A stretch of DNA of 64,000 bases, taken from the NCBI GenBank assembly GCA_964414785.1, contig CAYPXZ010000007.1, positions 1-64,000 of the forward strand, read 5' to 3'. Of the stretch, positions 16,666 to 25,310 are shown piece by piece. The stretch comes from Palsa-1447 sp964414785. GTDB lineage: Bacteria > Verrucomicrobiota > Verrucomicrobiia > Opitutales > Opitutaceae. The notes under the pieces were generated by a model. The model saw nothing but the letters and a program-made list of their open reading frames with translations, made no database searches and was not told the DNA's origin. The translations under genes were made by a program, and so were the position numbers. Within the stretch, counting starts at the first letter, position 1. Each line of letters starts with the position of its first letter.

Positions 16666-18897
16666 GTGCCTTCCCCCCCAGAACCCTCCTCGCTCACCGG
16701 AGTCGTCGAGCGCATCATCTTCCTCAACGAGGAGAACCACTACACCATCGCCGAATTCCGGCCGGATGGGGGCGCCGACGGCGCCAAGGCCGAGCCGGTC
16801 ACGATCGTGGGGGCCCTCCCGGGGGTCGAGTGCGGGGAGACCCTGCACCTGACCGGAGAGTGGACCCGCCACTCCCAGCACGGCGCCCAGTTCAAGATCG
16901 CGGCCTTCCGCAGCGAGCTCCCCTCGAGCGTCTACGGCATCCGCAAGTACCTGGGCAGCGGCCTGGTGCCCGGGATCGGCCGGGTGTACGCCAACAAGAT
17001 CGTCGACGCCTTCGGCACCGAGACCTTCCGGATCCTGAGCGAGGAGTCCGGCCGCCTGCGCGACGTCGCCGGGATCGGCAAGAAGCGGGCGGCCGCCATC
17101 AAGCAGGCCTGGGACGGCAAGCGCACCGAGCGGGAGCTCTACATCTTCCTGCAGACCTACGGGGTGAGCCCGAGCCAGTGCGTGAAGCTCGTGAAGCAGT
17201 ACGGCTCCCAGGCGAAGGTGGTCCTCACGACGGAGCCCTACCGTGTTGCCCGCGAGATCGAGGGCATAGGATTCAAGACGGCCGACAAGATCGCGATCAA
17301 CCTGGGCTTCGCCAACGACGCCCCCCCGAGGCTTGAGGCCGGCATCCTCTTCGCGCTCGAGGGCCTGCAGGAGGAGGGGCACACGGCCTTCGGGGAGGAG
17401 CGCCTAAGGGATTACGCGTCGGAGCTCCTCGACACCTCGGCGACGCTCGTCACCGCGAGGATCGAGGCGCTCGTCGCGGCGCGCCAGCTCGTCCGCCACT
17501 ATCCCCCCTCGGAGGGGACGCCCCTGCCGGGGTCCGGCCTCGTCCAACTCCCCCCGAACGACCGCGCCGAGCGCAAGATCGCCGAGGTCGTGTCCCGGCT
17601 CCTGCATGTCTCCAGCGGCCTGCCCCCCATAAGGATCGAGGCCGCCCTCGAGTGGGCTGAGACCAAGGCCGGCTTCCATTTCCACGAGCTGCAGCAGCAC
17701 GCGGTCCGAAACGCGCTCAGCAACAAGGTGTCGATCCTGACGGGCGGGCCCGGGACCGGGAAGACCTCGACCCTCAGGTCGCTCGTGAACATCCTCAAGG
17801 CGAAGGGGGTGCGGGTCCACCTTGCGGCGCCGACGGGGCGCGCCGCGCAGAGGCTCGCCGAGACGACGGGGGGCTACGCCTCGACCATCCACCGGCTCCT
17901 CAAGTACGACCCGGGCGCGGGGTTCACGGCGAACGAGTCCCACCCTCTCGCCACGGACTTCCTCATCGTCGACGAGGTCTCGATGCTGGACACGCGCCTC
18001 GCCTCGGCGCTCTTCCAGGCCGTGCCCTCCCGGGCGCACCTGCTCCTCGTCGGCGACACGGACCAGCTCCCAAGCGTCGGCGCCGGCAACGTGCTGCAGG
18101 ACCTGATCGCCGCCTCGCGCGCCCCGGTCACCCGGCTCTCGGTCATCTTCCGCCAGAAGGGCCAGAGCGGGATCGTGACGACTGCGCACTCGATCAACTC
18201 CGGCGACTCCTCGCTGCCCCTCGTGGCCACGGCCGTCGAGAACGTCGAGCCCTCGAGCGACCTGACCTTCATCATGGCGGACTCCGCGGAGGACTGCGTC
18301 CGGAAGGTGATCCAGCTCTGTACGGACTTCATCCCCCGGAGCTTCGAAGGGTGCGACCCGGTCGGCGACGTGCAGGTCATGGCGCCCATGCACAAGGGCG
18401 TCGCGGGCGTCGCCAACCTGAACCTGCAGCTGCAGGCGGCCCTGAACCCGCGCGGGCGCGGCATCCGCACCCAGTCGGGCGAGTTCAGGGCGGGCGACAA
18501 GGTGATCCAATTGCGCAACAACTACGACAAGAACCTCTTCAACGGGGACATCGGCGCCGTCACGGCGACGGACCCTGAGGCGGGGACGATCGACGCGGAC
18601 TTCGACGGCGAGCGGCACACGTTCACCCGCGGCGAGACGGGGGACCTCGCGCTGGCGTACGCCATCAGCATCCACAAGTCGCAGGGCAGCGAGTACCCCG
18701 TCGTCATCGTCCCGCTCCTGAAGGCGCACTTCATGATGCTGCAGCGAAACCTGCTCTACACGGCCATCACCCGCGGCAGGAGGAAGGTCTTCATCGTGGG
18801 CGAGCCCGCGGCCTACGCGATGGCCGTCAGGAACGGCGAGTCAAAGCTGCGCGTGACGCACCTGCGCGAGAAGCTCGCCGCCGCGAAGCCCTCCTAG
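16666..18897 (+). CDS. recD2: ATP-dependent RecD2-type DNA helicase
   Basis: This 743-residue superfamily 1B helicase of the RecD2 class works in DNA repair without RecBC. After an N-terminal OB-like region it has helix-hairpin-helix segments (VPGIGRVYANKIVDAFG and VAGIGKKRAAAIKQAW). Walker A GGPGTGKTST is near residue 359, Walker B FLIVDEVSML near 433, and the UvrD-like C-terminal motifs are AISIHKSQGSEYPVVIVPL and YTAITRGRRKVFIVG. GTG at 16666 is the probable start. The stop overlaps the stop of the convergent glycosidase gene on a shared CTAG at 18894-18897. Confidence 0.93.
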   Translation: MPSPPEPSSLTGVVERIIFLNEENHYTIAEFRPDGGADGAKAEPVTIVGALPGVECGETLHLTGEWTRHSQHGAQFKIAAFRSELPSSVYGIRKYLGSGLVPGIGRVYANKIVDAFGTETFRILSEESGRLRDVAGIGKKRAAAIKQAWDGKRTERELYIFLQTYGVSPSQCVKLVKQYGSQAKVVLTTEPYRVAREIEGIGFKTADKIAINLGFANDAPPRLEAGILFALEGLQEEGHTAFGEERLRDYASELLDTSATLVTARIEALVAARQLVRHYPPSEGTPLPGSGLVQLPPNDRAERKIAEVVSRLLHVSSGLPPIRIEAALEWAETKAGFHFHELQQHAVRNALSNKVSILTGGPGTGKTSTLRSLVNILKAKGVRVHLAAPTGRAAQRLAETTGGYASTIHRLLKYDPGAGFTANESHPLATDFLIVDEVSMLDTRLASALFQAVPSRAHLLLVGDTDQLPSVGAGNVLQDLIAASRAPVTRLSVIFRQKGQSGIVTTAHSINSGDSSLPLVATAVENVEPSSDLTFIMADSAEDCVRKVIQLCTDFIPRSFEGCDPVGDVQVMAPMHKGVAGVANLNLQLQAALNPRGRGIRTQSGEFRAGDKVIQLRNNYDKNLFNGDIGAVTATDPEAGTIDADFDGERHTFTRGETGDLALAYAISIHKSQGSEYPVVIVPLLKAHFMMLQRNLLYTAITRGRRKVFIVGEPAAYAMAVRNGESKLRVTHLREKLAAAKPS

Positions 18898-20813
18898 GGC
18901 CGGGGCTCCTTCTCCAGCATCTCGATGGCGCCGAGGAGCGCCCCCCAGTGGTAGAAGGGGTCGCTGCTCGTGACGTCATCCCCCTCCCCCGTGATCGCGT
19001 TGTAGTTCTCGTGGATGTGCCCGCGCCCCTTCCATTCCCTGAGCAGCAGGGCCTCCGAGCGGCCCGCGAGCGCGGCGCGGGCCCCGGGCAGGTCGTAATT
19101 GCGAAGGCCCAGGTAGACCAGGTAGTTCATCGGTCCCCAGACCCGGCCCCGCCAGTACGCCTGGTCGCGGAATGCGGGGTCGTTGCGCGGGACGGACGGC
19201 AGGACCCACTCCCCCCAGAACTCCGCCGGATTGAGAAGGTGCTCCTGCACCATCTGGCGCGCCTGCGCCTCTGTGGCCTGCCTCGCGATCAGCGGGTAGA
19301 AGTTGGTCGGCGACACCCTGGGGCTGGGGGAGCCCGTCCTCAGGTCCCTGTTGAGATAGAGGTGCGCCCCGGGCGACCAGAGCGTCGCAAGGGCCGGCCG
19401 GTACCTGAGCGACCTGGCCTTGAGCTCGGCCTGCTCGGGGCCCCTGCCGAGGACGCCGGCGATCTCCGCCAGGGCGTCGCAGTCGGCGATATACAGGCTC
19501 ATGAGGCCCACGTCCGCCAGCTGCATCCTGTGCGTGCGCGGGTCGAAGCCGGCATCGTCGTACATCGGCGAGTTGTCGAGGCCCGACTCGTACTTGGCTC
19601 CCTGGAGCGTGTTCACGGCGCCGTCCTCGCGGTCGTAGGTCGGGTTGGCGGGGTCGCTGCCGAGGACCAGGTATCCGCCCGTCTCCCGGTTGTCGTTCCA
19701 CCAGCGGTTCCAGCTGAGCAGCCTGCCGAACGCCGCCTCGAGGAGCCACCGGTCGTGGAACCTGCGGTAGGTGTCGAGGACGACCAAGGACCCGACGGGG
19801 GGCTCGGAGCGGTCGAGGCTCGTGACGCGGGCCCCGGCGTAGTTGGGCACGAAGCCCCGCGGCGTCTCCTCGTTGAGCATCTCGATGATGTTGGCGTAGG
19901 CCAGGTCGCGGCTGAAGAGGCCCGCCATGGAGGCGGCAAAGAACGTGTCCCAGTCGAAAAGGACGTAGCCTCCCCAGCCGACGCTCCAGGAGCGGCTCAC
20001 AGGCGAGATGACGCGCCCGTGAATGGGGTCGTAGATCGTGTCCCAGCCGAGCGCGCTCTCGACCGCACCGACCGTGTCCGGGTCGACCCCGGGACGCCGG
20101 AGCGAGGCCGCGTGGCGCTCCCTCGCCTCCCGGACCTCCCGGGCGATCTCCCCCACGGAGCGCCGGTGTCCGGTGCTGACCCCGGCCTCGCCCGCCAGGG
20201 AATACGAGAGGAACGGCGTCGACGCGGCGATCGCCGGGTCCTCCGCGGGGGCGCCCGCTCCGAACACCCTCACGGCGCGCCCCGGCAGGGTGGCGGTGAC
20301 GACACCCTTCTCCGAGGACAAGGCGCCGGGGCGGTTCCAGAGGACACCCACCTCGAAGTCGACGACGGGGGCGAAGGGGGGCTCCTCAAGCGGCGTGACG
20401 AGGACGAGCAGGTCCCCTCCCGAATGGGCTCCCTGGATCCGCACCCGCATGCCCCTCCAGGCGACCGTCAGGTCGCTGTAGCTCCCGTCCAGGGCGTGCA
20501 GGCCCATCGAAACCTGCACCTCGTCCTTCGCGGTGCCGCCCGCCTGCGCCAGGCTCAGGTAGCGCCCCTGGTAGAGGCTTATGCTGTGCAGGCCCACGCT
20601 CACCGAGAGCCCCTCCGGCAGGAGGACATGGGAGAACACTGAGTTGGTGTTCCACGTGTTCCATCCGCGGGCGAGGCGTCCCTGGACGGCGGCGTAGTCG
20701 CGGACCGGGTCCGCGGCCGCGCCCCGGATCCCGGCTGCAACGAGCAGGATACCGACGGCCATCGCGATCCCCGGACGGGCACGGGAGGGAAGATTCGCGG
20801 GCGCGGTGGGCAT
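18894..20813 (-). CDS. Secreted GH63-like glycoside hydrolase (MGH-type)
   Basis: This 639-residue exported protein has an (alpha/alpha)6-barrel resembling the GH63 glucosidase/mannosylglycerate hydrolase group. A signal peptide (AMAVGILLVAAGIRGAAA) precedes a beta-sandwich-like N-terminal region. The catalytic barrel contains YVLFDWDTFFAASMAG, ESGLDNSPMYDDA, FWGEWVLPSVPRNDP, YWRGRVWGPMNYLVYLGL and GHIHENYNAITGEGDD. Aspartate in DWDTFF and glutamate in HENYNAITGEG are the likely acid/base pair by family analogy. Substrate is unknown; alpha-linked glucosides or mannosides are plausible. It is followed by the pRiA4b-like gene on the same strand and is convergent with recD2. Confidence 0.85.
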   Translation of the reverse strand: MPTAPANLPSRARPGIAMAVGILLVAAGIRGAAADPVRDYAAVQGRLARGWNTWNTNSVFSHVLLPEGLSVSVGLHSISLYQGRYLSLAQAGGTAKDEVQVSMGLHALDGSYSDLTVAWRGMRVRIQGAHSGGDLLVLVTPLEEPPFAPVVDFEVGVLWNRPGALSSEKGVVTATLPGRAVRVFGAGAPAEDPAIAASTPFLSYSLAGEAGVSTGHRRSVGEIAREVREARERHAASLRRPGVDPDTVGAVESALGWDTIYDPIHGRVISPVSRSWSVGWGGYVLFDWDTFFAASMAGLFSRDLAYANIIEMLNEETPRGFVPNYAGARVTSLDRSEPPVGSLVVLDTYRRFHDRWLLEAAFGRLLSWNRWWNDNRETGGYLVLGSDPANPTYDREDGAVNTLQGAKYESGLDNSPMYDDAGFDPRTHRMQLADVGLMSLYIADCDALAEIAGVLGRGPEQAELKARSLRYRPALATLWSPGAHLYLNRDLRTGSPSPRVSPTNFYPLIARQATEAQARQMVQEHLLNPAEFWGEWVLPSVPRNDPAFRDQAYWRGRVWGPMNYLVYLGLRNYDLPGARAALAGRSEALLLREWKGRGHIHENYNAITGEGDDVTSSDPFYHWGALLGAIEMLEKEPRP

Positions 20814-20825
20814 CGCAGCGGCCGG

Positions 20826-21419
20826 CTACTTGCCGATCTTCTTCAGGGCGAGGTTCACCTTGTCCAGGTCGCAGACGCCCGGGTCGTAGTCCGGGCCGAG
20901 CCAGGCGAGCCATTCCTTGCCGAGGTCGGAGCCGGGATCCTTCAGGCACGCGAGCATGTCGTGGAACGCCTCGAGCCCGCCGCAGTCCTCGGGAGGCCCC
21001 GAGCGCTCCCCGGCGATGCACACGGGGTAGCGGATGCCCTTGCCCGGCGCCGCCGTCTTCTCGACACGCACGTCGACCCGCCATCCCTCTCCGAAATGGT
21101 AGTCGTAGGCGATCCGGTCGCGGTGGGCGAGGTTCAGGTCCGCAAGCGTCACGTCGCGGTCGTCCTCGACGATCAGGTCGTCGCGCTTCACCGGGCTGCC
21201 GAACTTGAGGTCGTCGAGCGCGAAGGTGTGCGTCTGGTAGTCGAACCAGTCGAAAGCGATCTGGATCGCATCGTGCAGGCGCGAGAGCCACATGGTCTCG
21301 CGCACGAGGAGCCTCCTCCAGATCTTCGGCTGGGTCCCCGCGAGGACCATCCTCAGGCAGAGTATACGCTCCGCGGGCTTCTTGGCCTTCGACCCCCTTC
21401 CCTCTTGCAGTGAAATCAT
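20826..21419 (-). CDS. Plasmid pRiA4b ORF-3-like family protein
   Basis: This 197-residue protein carries the pRiA4b ORF-3-like domain (Pfam family of that name). It shows RMVLAGTQPKIWRRLLVRETMWLSRLHDAIQIAF, shortened here by description to its key elements: the W-R-R-L-L motif followed by a helix ending in Q-I-A-F-D-W. YDYHFGEGWRVDVRVEK and PVCIAGERSGPPEDCGG follow. Members occur on plasmids, beside IS1096-type transposons and on chromosomes, and their function is not established. No transposase or plasmid gene is nearby. The gene is located 12 bp upstream of the GH63-like gene on the same strand. Confidence 0.85.
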   Translation of the reverse strand: MISLQEGRGSKAKKPAERILCLRMVLAGTQPKIWRRLLVRETMWLSRLHDAIQIAFDWFDYQTHTFALDDLKFGSPVKRDDLIVEDDRDVTLADLNLAHRDRIAYDYHFGEGWRVDVRVEKTAAPGKGIRYPVCIAGERSGPPEDCGGLEAFHDMLACLKDPGSDLGKEWLAWLGPDYDPGVCDLDKVNLALKKIGK

Positions 21420-21433
21420 CGGTTGAAAGTTGA

Positions 21434-21490
21434 GCGGGGCGCGCCGGGGCGCGCAAAAGCAAACGCGCGGGGTCCGCGCCGGGCCGGACG
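21434..21490. repeat. GC-rich hairpins between the DUF1349-like and pRiA4b-like genes
   Basis: GCGCGCC (21439-21445) and GGCGCGC (21448-21454) are exact complements around two bases. A second dyad, GTCCG...CGGAC, follows at 21472-21489. They occupy the 73-bp gap after the minus-strand gene ending at 21493. They could reduce read-through into the downstream gene, but no T-tract is present, so an intrinsic terminator is not demonstrated. Confidence 0.35.
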
Positions 21491-21492
21491 GC

Positions 21493-22209
21493 TCAATGGT
21501 CGGACACCCGCCGGTCGCCGGAGGGAAGCGTGATGATCCTTAGTCCGGGCTGCGGCACGGCCGCGTCCGGCGACGCCGCGCCGACCTCCACCCTGGAGAA
21601 CACCGCGGTCTCGAACGCCGCGTCGTCGTGGGCGCTGACCGCCAGCCCCACGTAGAACGGGTCCCCGAGGCGCAGCTTGAACGAGGCCCCGGACGGCCTG
21701 AGGACGCCGTCGGCGCCCGCGACGCTGAGGTAGACCGTGTCCCCGACCTTGTCCAGGCGCACGCGGCTCGGCCCCGCGACGTTGCTCTGGATCTCCTTCG
21801 TCACGCCGCCCGCCTCCTCGCGGAACTGCAGGGACGTGAGGCCGTCGCCGTGCTTCGCGACGTCGACGTACGCCGATCCGGGGCTCAGGTCCTGGCGGAT
21901 GACCAGGCACGCCTTGCGGTGGCCCTGCACGCTCGACCCGACAAACGAGATGTCCGCGCCGATCGACATGTCCCCGGACGCCTTCCTCCAGACGAAGTGC
22001 ATCGCGTCCTCCTTGAACCACATGTTCGCTCCGCTTGAGCCGACCATGTAGGCCCCCTTCGCCCCGTCGAAGGCGCACGTCCCCGGGCGGCTCACGCGAC
22101 CCACGTCGCCCTGGTCGGTGAAGACGCCGAGGTCGCCCCCGGCGCGGGCGAGTGAGAACGCCGCCGCGAGGACGCCGGCGCAGAAGATCCTTAGTGGGGT
22201 TGTTTTCAT
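21493..22209 (-). CDS. Secreted DUF1349-like (concanavalin-fold) protein
   Basis: This 238-residue exported protein starts with a signal peptide (LRIFCAGVLAAAFSLARA). A jelly-roll domain follows that resembles DUF1349/beta-sandwich modules, with MWFKEDAMHFVWRKASGD, DISFVGSSVQGHRKACLVIR, SRVRLDKVGDTVYLSVAG and FYVGLAVSAHDDAAFETAVF. Such modules are often attached to TolB/PD40 propeller proteins or glycosidases; here only the module is present, ending in a short proline-containing tail. The ATG at 22209 is placed directly before the signal peptide. The protein is probably periplasmic or cell-surface carbohydrate binding, which is inference only. Confidence 0.65.
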   Translation of the reverse strand: MKTTPLRIFCAGVLAAAFSLARAGGDLGVFTDQGDVGRVSRPGTCAFDGAKGAYMVGSSGANMWFKEDAMHFVWRKASGDMSIGADISFVGSSVQGHRKACLVIRQDLSPGSAYVDVAKHGDGLTSLQFREEAGGVTKEIQSNVAGPSRVRLDKVGDTVYLSVAGADGVLRPSGASFKLRLGDPFYVGLAVSAHDDAAFETAVFSRVEVGAASPDAAVPQPGLRIITLPSGDRRVSDH

Positions 22210-22366
22210 TCCTGGGGAGCCCCCAGTACAGCACGTGCCGACCCCCGGAGGAAGCCGATTTGGAACGGCGCGCGGGCCCTTTCCGGACAAGGAATAACTT
22301 GAACCGCCCCGCGCCAACCCCAAGCCTTCGCGCCCGCCCCCCCGGCAAAAACCCCAAAAACCGGAA

Positions 22367-24046
22367 ATGACCGAACCGCAGTACGACGCCATCGTGGTGG
22401 GCTCAGGGATAAGCGGCGGCTGGGCCGCGAAGGAGCTCACGGAAGGGGGCCTGAAGGTCCTGCTCCTTGAGCGCGGCGAGAACATCGAGCACATCACGGG
22501 CTACGTGAACGCGCTCAAGGCGCCCTGGGAGATCCCCCACCGCGACCGGCTGACGAACCAGATGCGGAAGGAGCAGCCGGTGGCGACCCGCGACAATTTC
22601 ATCCACGAGGCCAACGCCGGCTACTGGGTGAAGGACAGGGAGTCCCCGTACGTGGAGAAGAAGCCCTTCGACTGGTTCCGGGGCTACCACGTCGGCGGCC
22701 GCTCGCTCATGTGGGGGCGCCAGAGCTACCGGTGGAACCCGTTCGACTTCGAGGCCAACCTGAAGGAGGGCGTCGGCGTCGACTGGCCCATCCGCTACGG
22801 GGACTTGGCCCCCTGGTACGACCACGTCGAGTCGTTCGCCGGGATCAGCGGCTCCCTGGAGGGCCTGCCCCAGCTGCCCGACGGGAAGTTCCTGCCGCCG
22901 ATGGAGCTCAACTGCGTCGAGAAGGAGGTCGCCGCAAGGATAAGGGCCCACTACGCGGACAGGCGGCGCATGATCATCGGGCGCGTCGCGAACCTCACCG
23001 TCCCCCACAACGGCCGCAACAACTGCCAGTACCGCAACAAGTGCGACCTCGGCTGCCCCTTCGGGGCCTATTTCAGCACGCAGTCCTCCACCCTCCCCGC
23101 GGCCGCAAGCACGGGGAACCTGACGCTGCGCCCGCTCTCGATCGTCACGCGGATCCTCTACGACAGGGACGCAGGCAGGGCGTCGGGCGTCGAGGTCATG
23201 GACACCGAGACCCGCCAGGTCCGGCAGTTCCGCTCGAAGGTCGTCTTCCTGTGCGCCTCCGCGATGGCCTCGGCCTGGGTGCTCATGAACTCCGCGACCG
23301 ACGTCTGGCCCGGCGGCCTCGGCAGCAGCTGCGGGGAACTCGGCCACAACGTGATCGACCACCATTTCAGGGTCGGGGCCACGGGCGACGTCGAGGGCTT
23401 CGAGGACCGCTACGTGTTCGGGCGGCGGGCGAACGGGTTCTACATCCCGCGCTTTCGAAACCTCTTTGGCGACAAGCGCGACTACACCCGCGGCTTCGGC
23501 TACCAGGGCACCGCGAGCCGCCGGGGCTGGGAGCGCGACGTGGCCGAGGTCGGGATCGGGGCGCCGCTCAAGGACGCGCTCTGCGAGCCCGGCGGCTGGG
23601 AGATAGGGATGACCGCCTTCGGCGAGGTCCTCCCCAGCCACGACAACCGCGTGTCCCTCGACAGGAGCCGCACCGACGCGTGGGGCCTTCCCATCCTCTC
23701 CTTCGACTGCGAGATCGGCCCCAATGAGAAGAAGATGCGCGTCGACATGGCGAACGACGCGGCAGAGATGCTCGAGGCCGCGGGCGTGAAGAACGTGAAG
23801 GCCTACGACAAGGGCTACGCGATGGGACAGGCGATCCACGAGATGGGGACGGCGCGCATGGGGCGCAGCCCGAAGACCTCCGTCGTCAACGGGAACAACC
23901 AGGTGTGGGACGCCCCGAACGTCTTCGTGACCGACGGCGCCTGCATGGCCTCGTCCTCCTGCGTCAATCCCTCCCTCACCTATATGGCGCTGACGGCGCG
24001 CGCCGCGTCATTCGCAATCGGGGCGCTCAAGAAAGGCGAGATATGA
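22367..24046 (+). CDS. GMC family oxidoreductase (glucose/glucoside dehydrogenase large subunit)
   Basis: This 559-residue FAD flavoprotein of the glucose-methanol-choline family oxidises an alcohol or sugar hydroxyl. FAD-binding motif DAIVVGSGISGGWAAKEL is at residues 6-23, GRSLMWGRQSYRWNP marks the flavin site, and the C-terminus has HEMGTARMG and SSCVNPSLTYMALTARA. A cysteine-containing QYRNKCDLGCPFGAY segment is seen in gluconate/glucoside dehydrogenase large subunits. The stop overlaps the next start by 4 bp (ATGA), and that gene encodes the matching subunit 3. A cytochrome c subunit, usual in the gluconate enzyme, is not encoded nearby. Confidence 0.9.
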   Translation: MTEPQYDAIVVGSGISGGWAAKELTEGGLKVLLLERGENIEHITGYVNALKAPWEIPHRDRLTNQMRKEQPVATRDNFIHEANAGYWVKDRESPYVEKKPFDWFRGYHVGGRSLMWGRQSYRWNPFDFEANLKEGVGVDWPIRYGDLAPWYDHVESFAGISGSLEGLPQLPDGKFLPPMELNCVEKEVAARIRAHYADRRRMIIGRVANLTVPHNGRNNCQYRNKCDLGCPFGAYFSTQSSTLPAAASTGNLTLRPLSIVTRILYDRDAGRASGVEVMDTETRQVRQFRSKVVFLCASAMASAWVLMNSATDVWPGGLGSSCGELGHNVIDHHFRVGATGDVEGFEDRYVFGRRANGFYIPRFRNLFGDKRDYTRGFGYQGTASRRGWERDVAEVGIGAPLKDALCEPGGWEIGMTAFGEVLPSHDNRVSLDRSRTDAWGLPILSFDCEIGPNEKKMRVDMANDAAEMLEAAGVKNVKAYDKGYAMGQAIHEMGTARMGRSPKTSVVNGNNQVWDAPNVFVTDGACMASSSCVNPSLTYMALTARAASFAIGALKKGEI

Positions 24047-24633
24047 GCGCCGGGGACAACGCCCAGCCCGGCATGAGCCGCAGGGAGGCCGTGCGCCGGG
24101 TCGCGCTCCTGATGGGCGGGGCCCTCGTCGGCTCCCGCGCCCTCCTGAGCGGGGAGACGGTGCCGGACAAGGTGGCTCCGGGTTTCACCGACCTGGACCG
24201 GGCGCTCCTGGACGAGATCGGCGAGACGATCATCCCCGCGACCGACATCCCCGGCGCGAAGGCGACGGGGATCGGCGCCTTCATGGCGATGATGGTGACC
24301 GACTGCTACAACGAGGCACACCACGCCCTATTCAAAGAGGGCCTCGCGAAGATCGATGACGCCGCGCGGGCCCGGTACGGGAGGCCCTTCCTCGGGTGCT
24401 CGCCCGGGGAGCGCACGGCCTTGGCCAACGCGTTGGACGCCGAGCAGCGCGCACTGCGCGACAAGAACGGCAGGGACGGCCCGCCGCATTATTTCCGGAT
24501 GATGAAGGAGCTCACGATCCTCGGGTACTTCTCCTCGGAGATCGGGGGCACCCGGGCGGTCCGCTACATCGAGGTCCCCGGCTCGTTCAACGGAGACACG
24601 CCCTACCGGAAGGGCGACCGGGCCTGGTACTAG
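24043..24633 (+). CDS. Gluconate 2-dehydrogenase subunit 3 family protein
   Basis: This 196-residue small subunit pairs with the GMC flavoprotein encoded just upstream. A twin-arginine-like N-terminus (SRREAVRRVALLMGGALVG) is followed by the conserved LDEIGETIIPATDIPGAKATG block of subunit 3 proteins. GPPHYFRMMKELTILGYFSSEIG lies near the C-terminus. In related enzymes this subunit carries the Tat signal and escorts the large subunit to the periplasm. The start ATG at 24043 lies inside the upstream stop (ATGA). Its own stop shares a CTAG (24630-24633) with the convergent receiver gene. Confidence 0.88.
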   Translation: MSAGDNAQPGMSRREAVRRVALLMGGALVGSRALLSGETVPDKVAPGFTDLDRALLDEIGETIIPATDIPGAKATGIGAFMAMMVTDCYNEAHHALFKEGLAKIDDAARARYGRPFLGCSPGERTALANALDAEQRALRDKNGRDGPPHYFRMMKELTILGYFSSEIGGTRAVRYIEVPGSFNGDTPYRKGDRAWY

Positions 24634-25013
24634 CGCTTGGGCACCTTGGGGGCCGGGGGCGGCTCGTAGGCGAGCGTCTCCTCGATCGCCGCGGACAGCT
24701 GCTCGGGCGTGAAGGGCTTCATCAGCGTCCGGTAGGCGCCGACGTCCTTGGCATAGCCCAGGAGGCGGCTGCCGCCCGACATCGCGATCACCTTGAGCGT
24801 GGGAAATTCGCTCCGGAGCACGCGGATCGCGGAAAGCCCGCTGTGGGGCATCACCATGTCGGTCATGATCAGGTCCACCGGGCTCGCCCGGTAGAGCTGG
24901 GTTCCCTCAAACCCGTCGGGGGCCGACACGACCGTGTGGCCGGTCGCCTCGAGCATCTTCCCGAGCATTTCCCGGAAGATTTCGTTGTCGTCAATGATAA
25001 GGATGCTGGCCAC
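24630..25013 (-). CDS. Stand-alone response regulator receiver protein
   Basis: This CheY-like protein of 127 residues contains a single receiver domain. ILIIDDNE at residues 4-11 holds the acidic pocket, VDLIMTDMVMPHSG contains the phospho-acceptor aspartate (first D of TD), and the conserved lysine is in TLMKPFTPEQ. There is no output domain, so it probably acts by protein contact or in a phosphorelay. The GTG at 25013 was chosen because MASILIIDDN is the usual family N-terminus; an ATG at 25037 would add eight residues. No histidine kinase is adjacent. Confidence 0.85.
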   Translation of the reverse strand: MASILIIDDNEIFREMLGKMLEATGHTVVSAPDGFEGTQLYRASPVDLIMTDMVMPHSGLSAIRVLRSEFPTLKVIAMSGGSRLLGYAKDVGAYRTLMKPFTPEQLSAAIEETLAYEPPPAPKVPKR

Positions 25014-25023
25014 GGAAGCCTTA

Positions 25024-25052
25024 TATATACAACCCATCCCCTCACGGCGCAA
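25024..25052 (-). promoter_or_regulatory. Candidate sigma70-like promoter for the receiver gene
   Basis: On the minus strand TTGCGC (25052-25047) and TATATA (25029-25024) are separated by 17 bp. The -10-like box ends about 10 nt before the GTG start, so a transcript would be almost leaderless. The -35 match is poor, so this is tentative. Confidence 0.3.
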
Positions 25053-25114
25053 GGAGCGTATATCCCGTATATTTACGGGCCCGGGTCCCAGCGGCGGCCC
25101 CTCGAACCCCGTAA

Positions 25115-25148
25115 ACACAAGAGCCGCTCCTTTCGAAGCGGCCCGTGT
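25115..25148. repeat. Hairpin upstream of the receiver gene
   Basis: GCCGCT (25123-25128) pairs with AGCGGC (25137-25142) around an 8-nt loop. An outer CACA/TGTG pairing (25115-25118 and 25145-25148) extends it across a symmetrical internal loop. It lies in the spacer between kamA and the receiver gene, both on the minus strand. A small perfect dyad CCCGTA-TATT-TACGGG also occurs at 25064-25079. Function is unknown. Confidence 0.35.
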
Positions 25149-25238
25149 GACCTAACACCAAGCAAACCGTAAGAACTACAAACATTCACCGTTCTATTGA
25201 ACAGTGCTGACTACGCGGAGTAAGACGTGCCCGCCTTC

Positions 25239-25276
25239 AAAACATTCAAAATTTCATCGAGAAATTTGAATGTTTT
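25239..25276. terminator. AT-rich bidirectional terminator hairpin after kamA
   Basis: The arms AAAACATTCAAAATTTC (25239-25255) and GAAATTTGAATGTTTT (25261-25276) are complementary over 16 pairs with one bulged base and a 5-nt loop. They end in runs of four to five T on each strand. It lies about 35 bp past the kamA stop on the minus strand, which makes it the likely kamA terminator. The extreme AT content stands out against the GC-rich surroundings. Confidence 0.65.
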
Positions 25277-25290
25277 TCTATAATTTTGTA

Positions 25291-25307
25291 ACTGGTTAAA
25301 AACCAGT
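25291..25307. repeat. Short perfect dyad just past the kamA stop
   Basis: ACTGGTT-AAA-AACCAGT is a perfect 7-bp inverted repeat immediately downstream of the kamA stop codon. It precedes the larger AT-rich hairpin and may be part of the same termination region. Confidence 0.45.
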
Positions 25308-25310
25308 ATC

